This document shows, one piece after another, positions 1 through 6,763 of a stretch of 6,959 nucleotides of DNA. Both the position numbers and the translations under genes were made by a program. Under the pieces are notes generated by a model. The model saw only the letters and a list, made by a program, of their open reading frames with translations, was not told the DNA's origin and made no database searches. Origin of the DNA: an uncultured Lachnospiraceae bacterium (GTDB lineage Bacteria > Bacillota > Clostridia > Lachnospirales > Lachnospiraceae); the NCBI GenBank assembly GCA_910583615.1, contig CAJTXP010000086.1, positions 1 to 6,959 of the forward strand, given 5' to 3'. The number at the start of each line of letters is the position of its first letter. Position 1 is the first letter of the stretch.

Positions 1-1
1 G

Positions 2-3000
2 ACGGATTACGACCAGTGGAGCAACCGGATCTTCGAAAAAGACCGAAACGGAAACATCACCCGCCGCCTGTACGACGGTCTGGGAAGGCTTCTAAAAGAG
101 ACGCTGCCTTCCGGACAGACATGGGAATACCGCTACGGAGACGGAGAGGAACTGCTGGAAAAAAGGGCCGATACCGGGGAAGCGTTCCGTTACACTTATG
201 ATGAATACGGTTTCGTCATCGAAGAGTCGGAAAAGATCAGGGAAGGAGCGTGGAGACAGAGACAGTACAGAAGAGATTCCCGCGGGCGCGTCCTGAGCAT
301 GACCGACAGCCTGGGCCGTGTCACCCGTTACGATTACGACAGTCCGGACGGACACTTCCTGCCGGAACCCTCCTGCGTGGAAGACGCATCAGGAGAACAG
401 ACCGTCTACGAATACGACATCCTTGGACGCAGGACCGCTGTCCGGACGGATATGGGAACTGCGGAAATACGTTATAACCGCCAGAACTATCCCACCTGCG
501 TAAGAGACGGAAACGGAATCGAACAGTACAGAACCTACGATAAGATGGGGAACCTCACCGCCCTGTTCCCGCCTGCGCAGGGAACGGACGGTCCCTGCTG
601 GACGTACCGGTACGATTTCTTCGACCGGCTGATCGAGACCAGAGACCCCATGGGAAACATCTGGAAAAAAGAACGGAATCTGTCAGGAGACATCCTCTGT
701 GAACAGATGCCGGACGGAAGGGAGATCCGTTACGAGTATGACGCGGACAGCCGGAAAATCCGGACGGTCTACGCAGACGGCTCCACAGAACGCTGCTTTT
801 ATGACGGAAACGGGAACCTGATCAAAAAAGTCCGGCCGGAGAACTACGTGGCAGAGACCGATGACGGCATCGGCGTCACTTACGTCTACGACAGCATGAA
901 CCGGCTGGTGCAGGTAACGGACGAGGATGGACAGGTTCAGCATACTTTCCGTTACAATGCATCCGGCCGTCTGGAAGAAGAGTCTGACGGAGCCGGATAT
1001 GCGACCCTCTATACGTACGACCTCACCGGAAACCGCACCGGGATGTGGGAACCTGTCGAAATGTCGGACGGCGGAGAGATCCTGTACCGGGTCACGCTGT
1101 ACGAATACGACTCCGAGTCCAACAAAATCAGGGAAAAAAGAGGACTGGACAAAGTCCGCGCAGGACAGACTCCCGTGCGGACCCACGAACTCCGCTTCAC
1201 CTACGACGCCCGGAACCGCCTGACCACGGTGGAAGATCCGGAGGGCGCCAGAGCAGAGTACCGCTATAACAGCCTGAATCAGAAAACGTACGAAAGCTTC
1301 CGGATCAGCGAACACGTGGAGCGGGTCATCCGGTACGAATATGACGCTGCGGGGAACCTGATCCGGCGGAGCGAAGGGATCGAAGAACGGTTCCGGAAGC
1401 CCGGCAGCAGCTCCCGCATGGTCTGGTCCGTCACCCGGTATGAGTATGATCCTGCCGGCAACTGTATACACATGATCAGCCCCAAAGGGTATGAGAGAAC
1501 ATGGCAGTATGACATACTGGATCGTATAACGGAAGAAAAAGAAGAGGATCAAGCCGGAGGCATTCATCGAACGATTCAGTATGAATATGATCCGGCCGGA
1601 AATCTTCTGGTCCGCCGGGACTGCAGTCTGGACAGGCCCACCGAACGGCAGTTTGACTATGACGGAAAAGACCGCCTGATCCGCCTGACCGATGAAAGCG
1701 GGGCTGTCACCCGCCTGTTCTACGACCGGAACGACCGGATCGCAAAAGCGGTGCGCCCGCAGCAGTATGACGCCGCGCAGGACGACGGCGCAGGATTCTG
1801 CTATACCTATGACTGCCGTGACCGGGTGACCCGGATCACCGGTCCGGACGGTAATATCCTGCAGGAGCAGGCCTACGACCGCTCCGGGAATATCCGGTCA
1901 CAGCTGAACGCACAGCTCGTCCACACCGAATACGAACACAGCCTGTCCGGGGACCTGCTGGCCGTATACCGGGGACGCTGCAATGCTCAGGAGCGCCGGG
2001 CGGCCCAGAGACTGGAGCATGACGCCTGGGGGAACGTGACCGGGGCGACGGACGGAAACGGGAACCGGACGGATTTCGTCCTGGACGGCTGGGGGAGGAT
2101 CCTGGAGATCCATACGCCGGAAGGAGGCGTGGAACACTACACCTACGACTATGCCGGCAACATCACCGGCGCCACAGACGCGAACGGAAACACCATTACT
2201 TACCGCTACAACAGCTTCGGGCAGGTATGGGAGATCCGGGATCCGGAAGGACACAGCGAGTATTTCTACTACGACGAAGAAGGCCGTCAGGAGATGCACG
2301 TCGACCGCAACGGGAATACGGAGCATACCCGTTACAACATGGACGGCAGCCTGTACTACCGCCGGTGCGAAGACCGGAACGGAAAGCACCCGGTGGTCAG
2401 CCGGTACCGGTACTGGCCGGACGGAAGGCTCCGGGAAGCCGCCGGAGGCGGGATCACCTATCAGTACGCCTATACAGAAAACGGCCTGCTGAAAAGCAAA
2501 TCCGCAGACAGAATCCTCCTTCTGGAATACGCCTACGACCGCAACCGCAACCTGTCCGGCCTGACCGACCGCACAGGGAGAACGGTCCGCTATGCCCATG
2601 ACGCGCTGGACCGACTGACGCAGATAACGGAAGGACCGGAGCATGTGCTGGCCTCGTACCACTACCACAAAGGCGGACCTCTTCAGACGCTGTGTTACGG
2701 AAACGGCCTGCAGACAGAATATCACTATCAGGAAGACGGAAGTCCCGCCGGCCTTGTGACCATGACGGCACAGGGAAACGTGCTGCTGAATCTCCGTTAC
2801 GCCTACGACGGGAACGGGAACTGTACGGAAAAAAACGGAGAACCGTATCAGAACACCTATACCTATGACCGGATGAACCGCCTGACCGGATCCATACAGG
2901 ATGGGAAAGGAGTGAGGTATACCTACGACCCGGCAGGAAACCGGCTGAAAAAAGAGACCGGGCAGGAGACGGAAACTTACTGTTACAACGCAAAGAATCA

Positions 3001-4144
3001 GCTGACTGAACGCCATACCCGGGAAGAAGTTATCCGGTACCGCTACGACCCGCAGGGCAACCTTCTGGAAGAGCAGGGAGAGACCCGCAGGAGACAGTAT
3101 GCCTACGATGCGGTGGGCCGGCAGATCAGCGTCGCCATATCCGAATCGGCGGGTGGAGGAGACGGAACTGCATGGAAGCAGCGTTTTGTCCAGTTCAACC
3201 GCTATGACGGAGAAAATCTGCGTTATGAGACGGAAGAAAACGGGAAAGTCATCCGCTTTCTCTTTGATCGAGGCGAGCTGGCGGAGGAAAGACGGGAAGA
3301 TGCTCAGAACCGTTACATAAGAGGATACGATCCGCTGCTCCTGATACAGCAGGACGGAGAAGAGCAGAGCCGCTTTTCCTTTGTTCAGGACGAGGCGGGA
3401 AGCATTCTGTTCCTGCTGGATAAGGCGCATAAGATCCGGAAATCGTACCACTATGACGCTTTCGGAAGCATCCTGCAGGAGGCAGGAGATGTATCCAATC
3501 GCCTGACTTATACAGGACAGATATATGACGGCGTTGCCGGACAGTACTATCTCCGGGCAAGATTCTACAACCCTGTGATCGGAAGGTTTCTGCAGGAAGA
3601 TGTGTACCGCGGAGACGGGCTGAACCTGTACGCATACTGTGCGAATAACCCGGTGATGTATTATGATCCGAGCGGGTATGCGCAGCTGTGTCCGGGCGGG
3701 AAGACGAATCCGACGAGGAAAGATCTCGTTCCAGATATGATTCAGGGGCCAAACGGAACTATGATTAGTAAAGAGTATGATCAGTTGGTATACGGAGGCT
3801 ATTATACCAACAAGGAATATAACCGGATGCGATTTGAGGCTCAACCAGGAAATTATGATAAACATATTAAAGCATTAACAATAAATCAAGCTATGGAATT
3901 GAGTTATAAAGCAGCGCAATTTGCTCCAGGAGTTGATAGTGCTGCACTGGTATATAAAGCCATGTTTGAGGGGATTCCTGTACTACACGGAAATAGTACA
4001 ATATATTATTTTTATGATACAGGTTCTATAATTGGATATGATTGTGGGCAGGCAACAACCTGGATTAGAGCTGAACTGTCATCAGGGTTTTATCATGGTC
4101 ACCCCATGTCATTAGATAGACTGAGTAAATATATAGATATATAA
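2..4144 (+). CDS. YD-repeat/RHS polymorphic toxin, 5'-partial, with unassigned C-terminal toxin tip
   Basis: The frame is open from base 2 with no stop until TAA at 4142-4144, giving 1380 residues. The true start lies left of the window; the first Met codon at 299 sits inside YD repeats and has no ribosome binding site. Dozens of degenerate YD repeats (Y-x-Y/x-x-G-N/R-L/x-T-x pattern, e.g. YRYNSLNQKTY, YEYDPAGNCI) run from residue 1 to about 1165. The RHS-associated core follows at about 1168-1226, with LTYTGQIYD, YYLRARFYNP, GRFLQED, NLYAYCANNP and the closing DPSGY. The remaining 150 residues are the variable tip. In this family the repeats form a hollow shell that encloses the C-terminal toxin, which is released into a competitor cell. 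Secretion route cannot be judged because the N-terminus is missing. G+C content falls sharply after the core, as expected for an exchangeable tip. Family assignment is certain; the tip's activity is unknown. Confidence 0.96.
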   Translation, partial: TDYDQWSNRIFEKDRNGNITRRLYDGLGRLLKETLPSGQTWEYRYGDGEELLEKRADTGEAFRYTYDEYGFVIEESEKIREGAWRQRQYRRDSRGRVLSMTDSLGRVTRYDYDSPDGHFLPEPSCVEDASGEQTVYEYDILGRRTAVRTDMGTAEIRYNRQNYPTCVRDGNGIEQYRTYDKMGNLTALFPPAQGTDGPCWTYRYDFFDRLIETRDPMGNIWKKERNLSGDILCEQMPDGREIRYEYDADSRKIRTVYADGSTERCFYDGNGNLIKKVRPENYVAETDDGIGVTYVYDSMNRLVQVTDEDGQVQHTFRYNASGRLEEESDGAGYATLYTYDLTGNRTGMWEPVEMSDGGEILYRVTLYEYDSESNKIREKRGLDKVRAGQTPVRTHELRFTYDARNRLTTVEDPEGARAEYRYNSLNQKTYESFRISEHVERVIRYEYDAAGNLIRRSEGIEERFRKPGSSSRMVWSVTRYEYDPAGNCIHMISPKGYERTWQYDILDRITEEKEEDQAGGIHRTIQYEYDPAGNLLVRRDCSLDRPTERQFDYDGKDRLIRLTDESGAVTRLFYDRNDRIAKAVRPQQYDAAQDDGAGFCYTYDCRDRVTRITGPDGNILQEQAYDRSGNIRSQLNAQLVHTEYEHSLSGDLLAVYRGRCNAQERRAAQRLEHDAWGNVTGATDGNGNRTDFVLDGWGRILEIHTPEGGVEHYTYDYAGNITGATDANGNTITYRYNSFGQVWEIRDPEGHSEYFYYDEEGRQEMHVDRNGNTEHTRYNMDGSLYYRRCEDRNGKHPVVSRYRYWPDGRLREAAGGGITYQYAYTENGLLKSKSADRILLLEYAYDRNRNLSGLTDRTGRTVRYAHDALDRLTQITEGPEHVLASYHYHKGGPLQTLCYGNGLQTEYHYQEDGSPAGLVTMTAQGNVLLNLRYAYDGNGNCTEKNGEPYQNTYTYDRMNRLTGSIQDGKGVRYTYDPAGNRLKKETGQETETYCYNAKNQLTERHTREEVIRYRYDPQGNLLEEQGETRRRQYAYDAVGRQISVAISESAGGGDGTAWKQRFVQFNRYDGENLRYETEENGKVIRFLFDRGELAEERREDAQNRYIRGYDPLLLIQQDGEEQSRFSFVQDEAGSILFLLDKAHKIRKSYHYDAFGSILQEAGDVSNRLTYTGQIYDGVAGQYYLRARFYNPVIGRFLQEDVYRGDGLNLYAYCANNPVMYYDPSGYAQLCPGGKTNPTRKDLVPDMIQGPNGTMISKEYDQLVYGGYYTNKEYNRMRFEAQPGNYDKHIKALTINQAMELSYKAAQFAPGVDSAALVYKAMFEGIPVLHGNSTIYYFYDTGSIIGYDCGQATTWIRAELSSGFYHGHPMSLDRLSKYIDI
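2663..3696 (+). repeat. Direct repeat copy 1: RHS shell end and core (about 1 kb)
   Basis: This 1034-base block matches 4655-5677 codon for codon. In a hand-compared 264-base stretch (2867-3130) I counted 21 differences, about 92% identity, two thirds of them synonymous. Homology starts at the codons for YHKGG (YHEGC in copy 2) and stops sharply after TGTCCGGG just downstream of DPSGY, where the two toxin tips begin. It lies in the intact reading frame of the full-length gene. Confidence 0.93.
3701..4141 (+). other. C-terminal toxin tip of the first RHS protein, family not recognised
   Basis: This region encodes about residues 1234-1380 of the partial protein, after DPSGY-AQLCPGG. It is A+T-rich, unlike the G+C-rich shell, and shares nothing with the second tip downstream. 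Visible features are a short basic/His segment (YDKHIKAL, H1288), a helical-looking stretch (INQAMELSYKAAQ), then probable strands (STIYYFYDTG, SIIGYD, ATTWIRAEL) and a His pair in FYHGHP (H1365, H1367) near the end. This order, helix first and a sheet with late His residues, would suit a small RNase of the barnase/EndoU-like class. That is only an impression of layout; I see no family signature, so no activity is claimed. No membrane segment is evident. The position after an RHS core and before a small gene makes a toxin role likely. Confidence 0.7.
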
Positions 4145-4210
4145 GTGGAGTAATAGATAAGTTTATTTTTATGCATGCGGTGATTTGTTGCAAATGTCTA
4201 ATAGTTTAAG

Positions 4211-4216
4211 AAAGGA
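4211..4216 (+). promoter_or_regulatory. Ribosome binding site of the first immunity gene
   Basis: AAAGGA lies 9 bases before the ATG at 4226 in the 81-base gap after the RHS stop. It supports this ATG as the start. I found no convincing -35/-10 pair in the gap, so read-through transcription from the RHS gene is the simplest reading. Confidence 0.75.
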
Positions 4217-4225
4217 ATTAATAAA

Positions 4226-4597
4226 ATGCCGAAATTACAACCATTAAGGATTCCGGCAGGATGGGAAGTTATACTTAATAAATTTTTAGAGTTTGATAGG
4301 GAGAATTATGTTGAAGATAACGGAACATGGATTAATTTAACTCAGGATATAACATATTTGAAAAGGAAGAACAGACAATATGTTGTAGGAATTGATCTGG
4401 GCTGGTACCCGGATCTTGATCCAAATGGTGCATTTCATATTCAGGTAATTATTAATGAAAACTGGTCAGAGCCTGTTTTGGAATTCATTACGAGAGACAG
4501 GAAAGAAGTTGTTGATATAATAGAAAATCTATTAATAAAATATTGTAATGATTATGCCATTTATTTAGAATTAAAACAGCATTCTAAGAAAAAATAA
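4226..4597 (+). CDS. Putative immunity protein for the first RHS toxin tip
   Basis: This gene encodes a 123-residue soluble protein with no signal peptide or membrane segment. It starts 81 bases after the RHS stop with a good ribosome binding site. Visible blocks are IPAGWEVILNKF near the N-terminus, IDLGWYPDLDPNGAF (about 56-70), NENWSEPVLEF (78-87) and a helical RDRKEVVDIIENLL (90-103), followed by a Lys-rich end. The overall look (aromatic-rich sheet, central DLGWYP, C-terminal helix) reminds me of small proteins encoded next to RHS toxins in Firmicutes, but I cannot name a Pfam family with confidence. Its place directly after the toxin tip, its small size and its low G+C content all fit a cognate immunity protein that binds and blocks the preceding tip in the producing cell. 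The coding assignment is strong; the immunity role is inferred from position. Confidence 0.82.
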   Translation: MPKLQPLRIPAGWEVILNKFLEFDRENYVEDNGTWINLTQDITYLKRKNRQYVVGIDLGWYPDLDPNGAFHIQVIINENWSEPVLEFITRDRKEVVDIIENLLIKYCNDYAIYLELKQHSKKK

Positions 4598-4654
4598 TTA
4601 TTTATCAAATGTACTTAATAGTTATATGTAGAAAAAGTTTTAATTCTCTGTTGT

Positions 4655-4865
4655 TATCACGAAGGCTGTTCCTTCCAGACACTGCGTTACGGAAACGGCC
4701 TGCAGACAGAATATCACTATCAGAAAGACGGAAGTCCTGCTGACCTTGTGACTATGACGGCACAGGGAAACGTGCTGCTGAATCTCCGTTACGCCTACGG
4801 ACGGGAACGGGAACTGCACGGAAAAAAGCGGATAACCGTATCAGAACACGTACACCTATGACCGG
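4655..4865 (+). pseudogene. Broken 5' end of the displaced RHS copy
   Basis: The segment aligns with 2663-2872 of the intact gene but cannot be read through. From 4655 the frame matches the intact protein (YHEGCSFQTLRYGNGLQTEYHY...) up to the codons for RYAY. There an extra G (4799-4800; TACGGACGG against TACGACGG in copy 1) shifts the frame. In the downstream-compatible frame, the GAA codon at 2840-2842 of copy 1 is TAA at 4833-4835, a G-to-T nonsense change. No start codon with a ribosome binding site precedes it. This is a relic of a longer RHS gene, not a separate gene. Confidence 0.85.
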
Positions 4866-5677
4866 ATGAACCGCCTGACCGGGTCCATACAGGACGGGAA
4901 AGGAGTGAGATATACCTACGATCCGGCGGGAAACCGGCCGAAAAAAGAGACCGGGCAGGAGACGGAAACTTACCGTTACAACGCAAAGAATCAGCTGACC
5001 GAACGTCATACCCGGGAAGGAGTCATCCGCTACCGCTACGACCCGCAGGGCAACCTTCTGGAAGAGCAGGGCGAGACCCGCAGAAAGCAGTATGCCTACG
5101 ATGCGGCCGGACGACAGATCAGTGTTGTTGTATCCGAATCAGCGGGTGGAGGAGATAAGGAAAGAAGCTTTGTCCAGCTCAATCGCTATGACGGAGAAGG
5201 CCTGCGTTACGAGACGGAAGAAAACGGGAAAGTCATCCGCTTTCTCTTCGACCGGGGCGAGCTGGCGGAGGAAAGCCGGGAAGACGCTCAGATCCGTTAC
5301 ATAAGAGGATACGATCCGCTGCTCCTGATACAGGACGGGGATGAGCAAAGCCGCTTTTCCTTTGTTCAGGATGAGACGGGAAGCACCCTGTTCCTGCTGG
5401 ATGAGGCGCACGAGATCCGGAAGTCGTACCGCTATGACGCCTTTGGAGATATCCTGCAGGAAATGGGAGATATACCCAATCACCTGACTTATACAGGGCA
5501 GATATATGACGGAGCCGCCGGACAGTACTATCTCCGGGCAAGATTCTACAACCCTGTGGTCGGAAGGTTTCTGCAGGAGGATGTGTACCGCGGAGACGGG
5601 CTGAACCTGTACGCGTACTGTGCGAATAACCCGGTGATGTATTATGATCCGAGCGGGTATGCGCAGCTTTGTCCGGG
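4655..5677 (+). repeat. Direct repeat copy 2: displaced RHS shell end and core
   Basis: This 1023-base block is a diverged copy of 2663-3696. The 11-base length difference is explained by one inserted G at about 4799-4800 (frameshift), a 9-base deletion near 5155 and a 3-base deletion near 5330 (both in frame). It begins abruptly in A+T-rich DNA 57 bases after the first immunity gene and ends at TCCGGG just after DPSGY, where the WHH tip begins. Confidence 0.93.
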
Positions 5678-6194
5678 AAGAAAACAAAATCCAGCCAATC
5701 AGAGAAAGAATAAAGGCACATTTATTGAAGGAATGGATTATGAGGAGGCCATTAGATACCAGGAGTACTGGATGGAACGTTATGCGGAAAAATATGCAGA
5801 GATGGTTGAGTCAAACAGGAGGTGGATGTGGGATGAAATTGATGGTGCAGATTTGCTGAAAGATAGTGAAAAGAATATTATAAGAAGAAGGGCTTTTGAA
5901 AGTGGTTTAATTCCTGAAGTAAAAATGAAACCTGGAACACGGTACGCTGATTTTGAAGGAGCAGGAGTAGTTATAAGGAGAGAAGAGTTGCCGGAATCTT
6001 ATTGGAAGTTAAGAGATAAAACGCAGTTTGATTATCTTGATAAATTAATAGGAGGCAGACCAATTGGGACAACATGGCACCATACTGAAATAAAAGGGAT
6101 AATGGAGTTGGTTCCTTTTGGAATTCATAATATTACTGATCATATAGGAGGGGCCAGTCCGGGTCATTGGTCATATCGAGCTTCTGGAAGGTAG
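4866..6194 (+). CDS. Orphan RHS core with C-terminal WHH (HNH/Endonuclease VII) nuclease tip
   Basis: The open frame gives 442 residues from the first Met after the nonsense codon at 4833. That Met (MNRLTG) is an ordinary internal YD-repeat Met, equal to 2873 in the intact copy, and has no ribosome binding site, so the reading is probably silent as it stands. Residues 1-200 are YD repeats and about 207-265 the RHS core, ending in DPSGY. After CPG (about 271) comes a 170-residue tip: a charged, probably helical linker (about 285-345), a PGTRYADFEGAG motif, then GTTWHH (W404, H405, H406), MELVPFGIHN (H421), H426 and GGASPGHWS (H434). The WHH triad with later His residues is the signature of WHH nucleases of the HNH/Endo VII superfamily, metal-dependent nucleases common as polymorphic toxin tips. 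The gene for a SUKH protein follows 86 bases later, a typical pairing. Domain identity is strong; expression as a free protein is doubtful. Confidence 0.8.
   Translation: MNRLTGSIQDGKGVRYTYDPAGNRPKKETGQETETYRYNAKNQLTERHTREGVIRYRYDPQGNLLEEQGETRRKQYAYDAAGRQISVVVSESAGGGDKERSFVQLNRYDGEGLRYETEENGKVIRFLFDRGELAEESREDAQIRYIRGYDPLLLIQDGDEQSRFSFVQDETGSTLFLLDEAHEIRKSYRYDAFGDILQEMGDIPNHLTYTGQIYDGAAGQYYLRARFYNPVVGRFLQEDVYRGDGLNLYAYCANNPVMYYDPSGYAQLCPGRKQNPANQRKNKGTFIEGMDYEEAIRYQEYWMERYAEKYAEMVESNRRWMWDEIDGADLLKDSEKNIIRRRAFESGLIPEVKMKPGTRYADFEGAGVVIRREELPESYWKLRDKTQFDYLDKLIGGRPIGTTWHHTEIKGIMELVPFGIHNITDHIGGASPGHWSYRASGR
5678..6191 (+). other. WHH nuclease toxin tip
   Basis: This is the variable part after the RHS core, about 170 residues with no similarity to the first tip and of lower G+C content. 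The catalytic region runs from the TGG codon at 6075 to the end. It has the Trp-His-His triad, a downstream LVP-x-x-x-H segment, and H-x-GG/GHW elements expected to complete the metal site and fold of the HNH/Endo VII class. All key His residues are intact, so the domain appears functional although the upstream RHS part is broken. Confidence 0.85.
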
Positions 6195-6211
6195 TTTATG
6201 ATATACAAATA

Positions 6212-6244
6212 TTGTAGAAATGATCAAATAAGCCAGAGTATAAT
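6212..6244 (+). promoter_or_regulatory. Possible promoter for the SUKH immunity gene
   Basis: A perfect TATAAT lies at 6239-6244, 36 bases before the GTG start, in the 86-base gap after the WHH stop. The best -35 candidate is TTGTAG at 6212-6217, with a 21-base spacer that is longer than ideal, and there is no extended TG. A separate promoter would make sense if the upstream orphan toxin is not transcribed, but the match is weak outside the -10. Confidence 0.3.
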
Positions 6245-6267
6245 TACTGTTAGGATGAATCTATTGA

Positions 6268-6273
6268 AGGAGG
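6268..6273 (+). promoter_or_regulatory. Strong ribosome binding site deciding a GTG start
   Basis: AGGAGG (within AAGGAGGAG) lies 7 bases before GTG at 6281. No ATG in the same frame is as well placed, so this site fixes the GTG as the start of the SUKH gene. Confidence 0.88.
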
Positions 6274-6280
6274 AGTTTTT

Positions 6281-6763
6281 GTGGAATTTGATAAAGGTAG
6301 CATTGTATACCCATTACCAACGAATCAGTTGATTGATTCACTGGAAAAATTTTGGAGAGTGAAATTGCCAGAAGATTATAAAGAATTTTTACAGAAATAT
6401 AATGGAGTTACTCCGATAACAAATGTATTTGATTTTAAAGAAAGAAAGTATTTGATAGATTGTTTTTTGTGCTTGTTGGAAAAACCAGCATTGGATGATG
6501 TGAATGGCGAGAATGATATTAGAGTAGTATTATCGCCGAAGTGCGCAAGAATGAACGATGATGAAGAGATATTTGGAACAGAAGTTTTGCCTATTGCAAA
6601 ATTGGCAGGAGATGATTATGTATGTCTGGATTATCATAAGAAAAAACCGTCTGTTGTGATATGGTATGGCGGAGAATCGGAAGAGTTTCATCCGGTTCTG
6701 CGCAAAATAGCAAACAGCTTCAGTGACTTTCTGAATATGATTAATGAGTCATGGGAGTACTGA
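6281..6763 (+). CDS. SUKH (SMI1/KNR4) family immunity protein
   Basis: This 160-residue soluble protein starts at GTG behind a near-perfect AGGAGG. It has the expected SUKH layout. Near the N-terminus are a helix and the hallmark LPEDYKEFLQKYNG (29-42), where family members usually have LP-x-x-Y/F-x-x-F-L-x-x-x-N-G. A central acidic region follows. Then come LPIAKLAGDDYVCLDY (103-118), PSVVIWYGGE (123-132) and a C-terminal IANSFSDFLNMI helix (143-154). SUKH proteins are widespread bacterial immunity proteins that bind and neutralise nuclease toxins, often HNH-type ones such as WHH. Its place 86 bases after the WHH tip indicates it is the antidote to that nuclease. It is intact, with a strong translation signal, unlike the toxin reading upstream. 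That fits selection to keep immunity even when the orphan toxin is silent. The role is inferred from family and context. Confidence 0.92.
   Translation: MEFDKGSIVYPLPTNQLIDSLEKFWRVKLPEDYKEFLQKYNGVTPITNVFDFKERKYLIDCFLCLLEKPALDDVNGENDIRVVLSPKCARMNDDEEIFGTEVLPIAKLAGDDYVCLDYHKKKPSVVIWYGGESEEFHPVLRKIANSFSDFLNMINESWEY

Noticed and set aside
683..1567. A 294-residue open frame on the minus strand
   Set aside because: The same repeat-driven shadow effect; it lies wholly inside an unambiguous YD-repeat gene.
1898..3865. A 655-residue open frame on the minus strand opposite the RHS shell
   Set aside because: It is a shadow of the periodic, biased codons of the YD repeats (TAC/GAC/CGG). It has no start signal or recognisable domain, and similar shadows appear opposite the second copy.
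4171..4209. A 12-codon ATG reading (MHAVICCKCLIV) between the RHS stop and the first immunity gene
   Set aside because: It has no ribosome binding site (it follows a T-run), and its size and lack of features fit chance.
4795..4840. Programmed frameshifting joining the two frames of the displaced copy
   Set aside because: There is no slippery heptamer at the inserted G, a nonsense codon follows in the downstream frame, and the copy has no start. Simple decay explains it.
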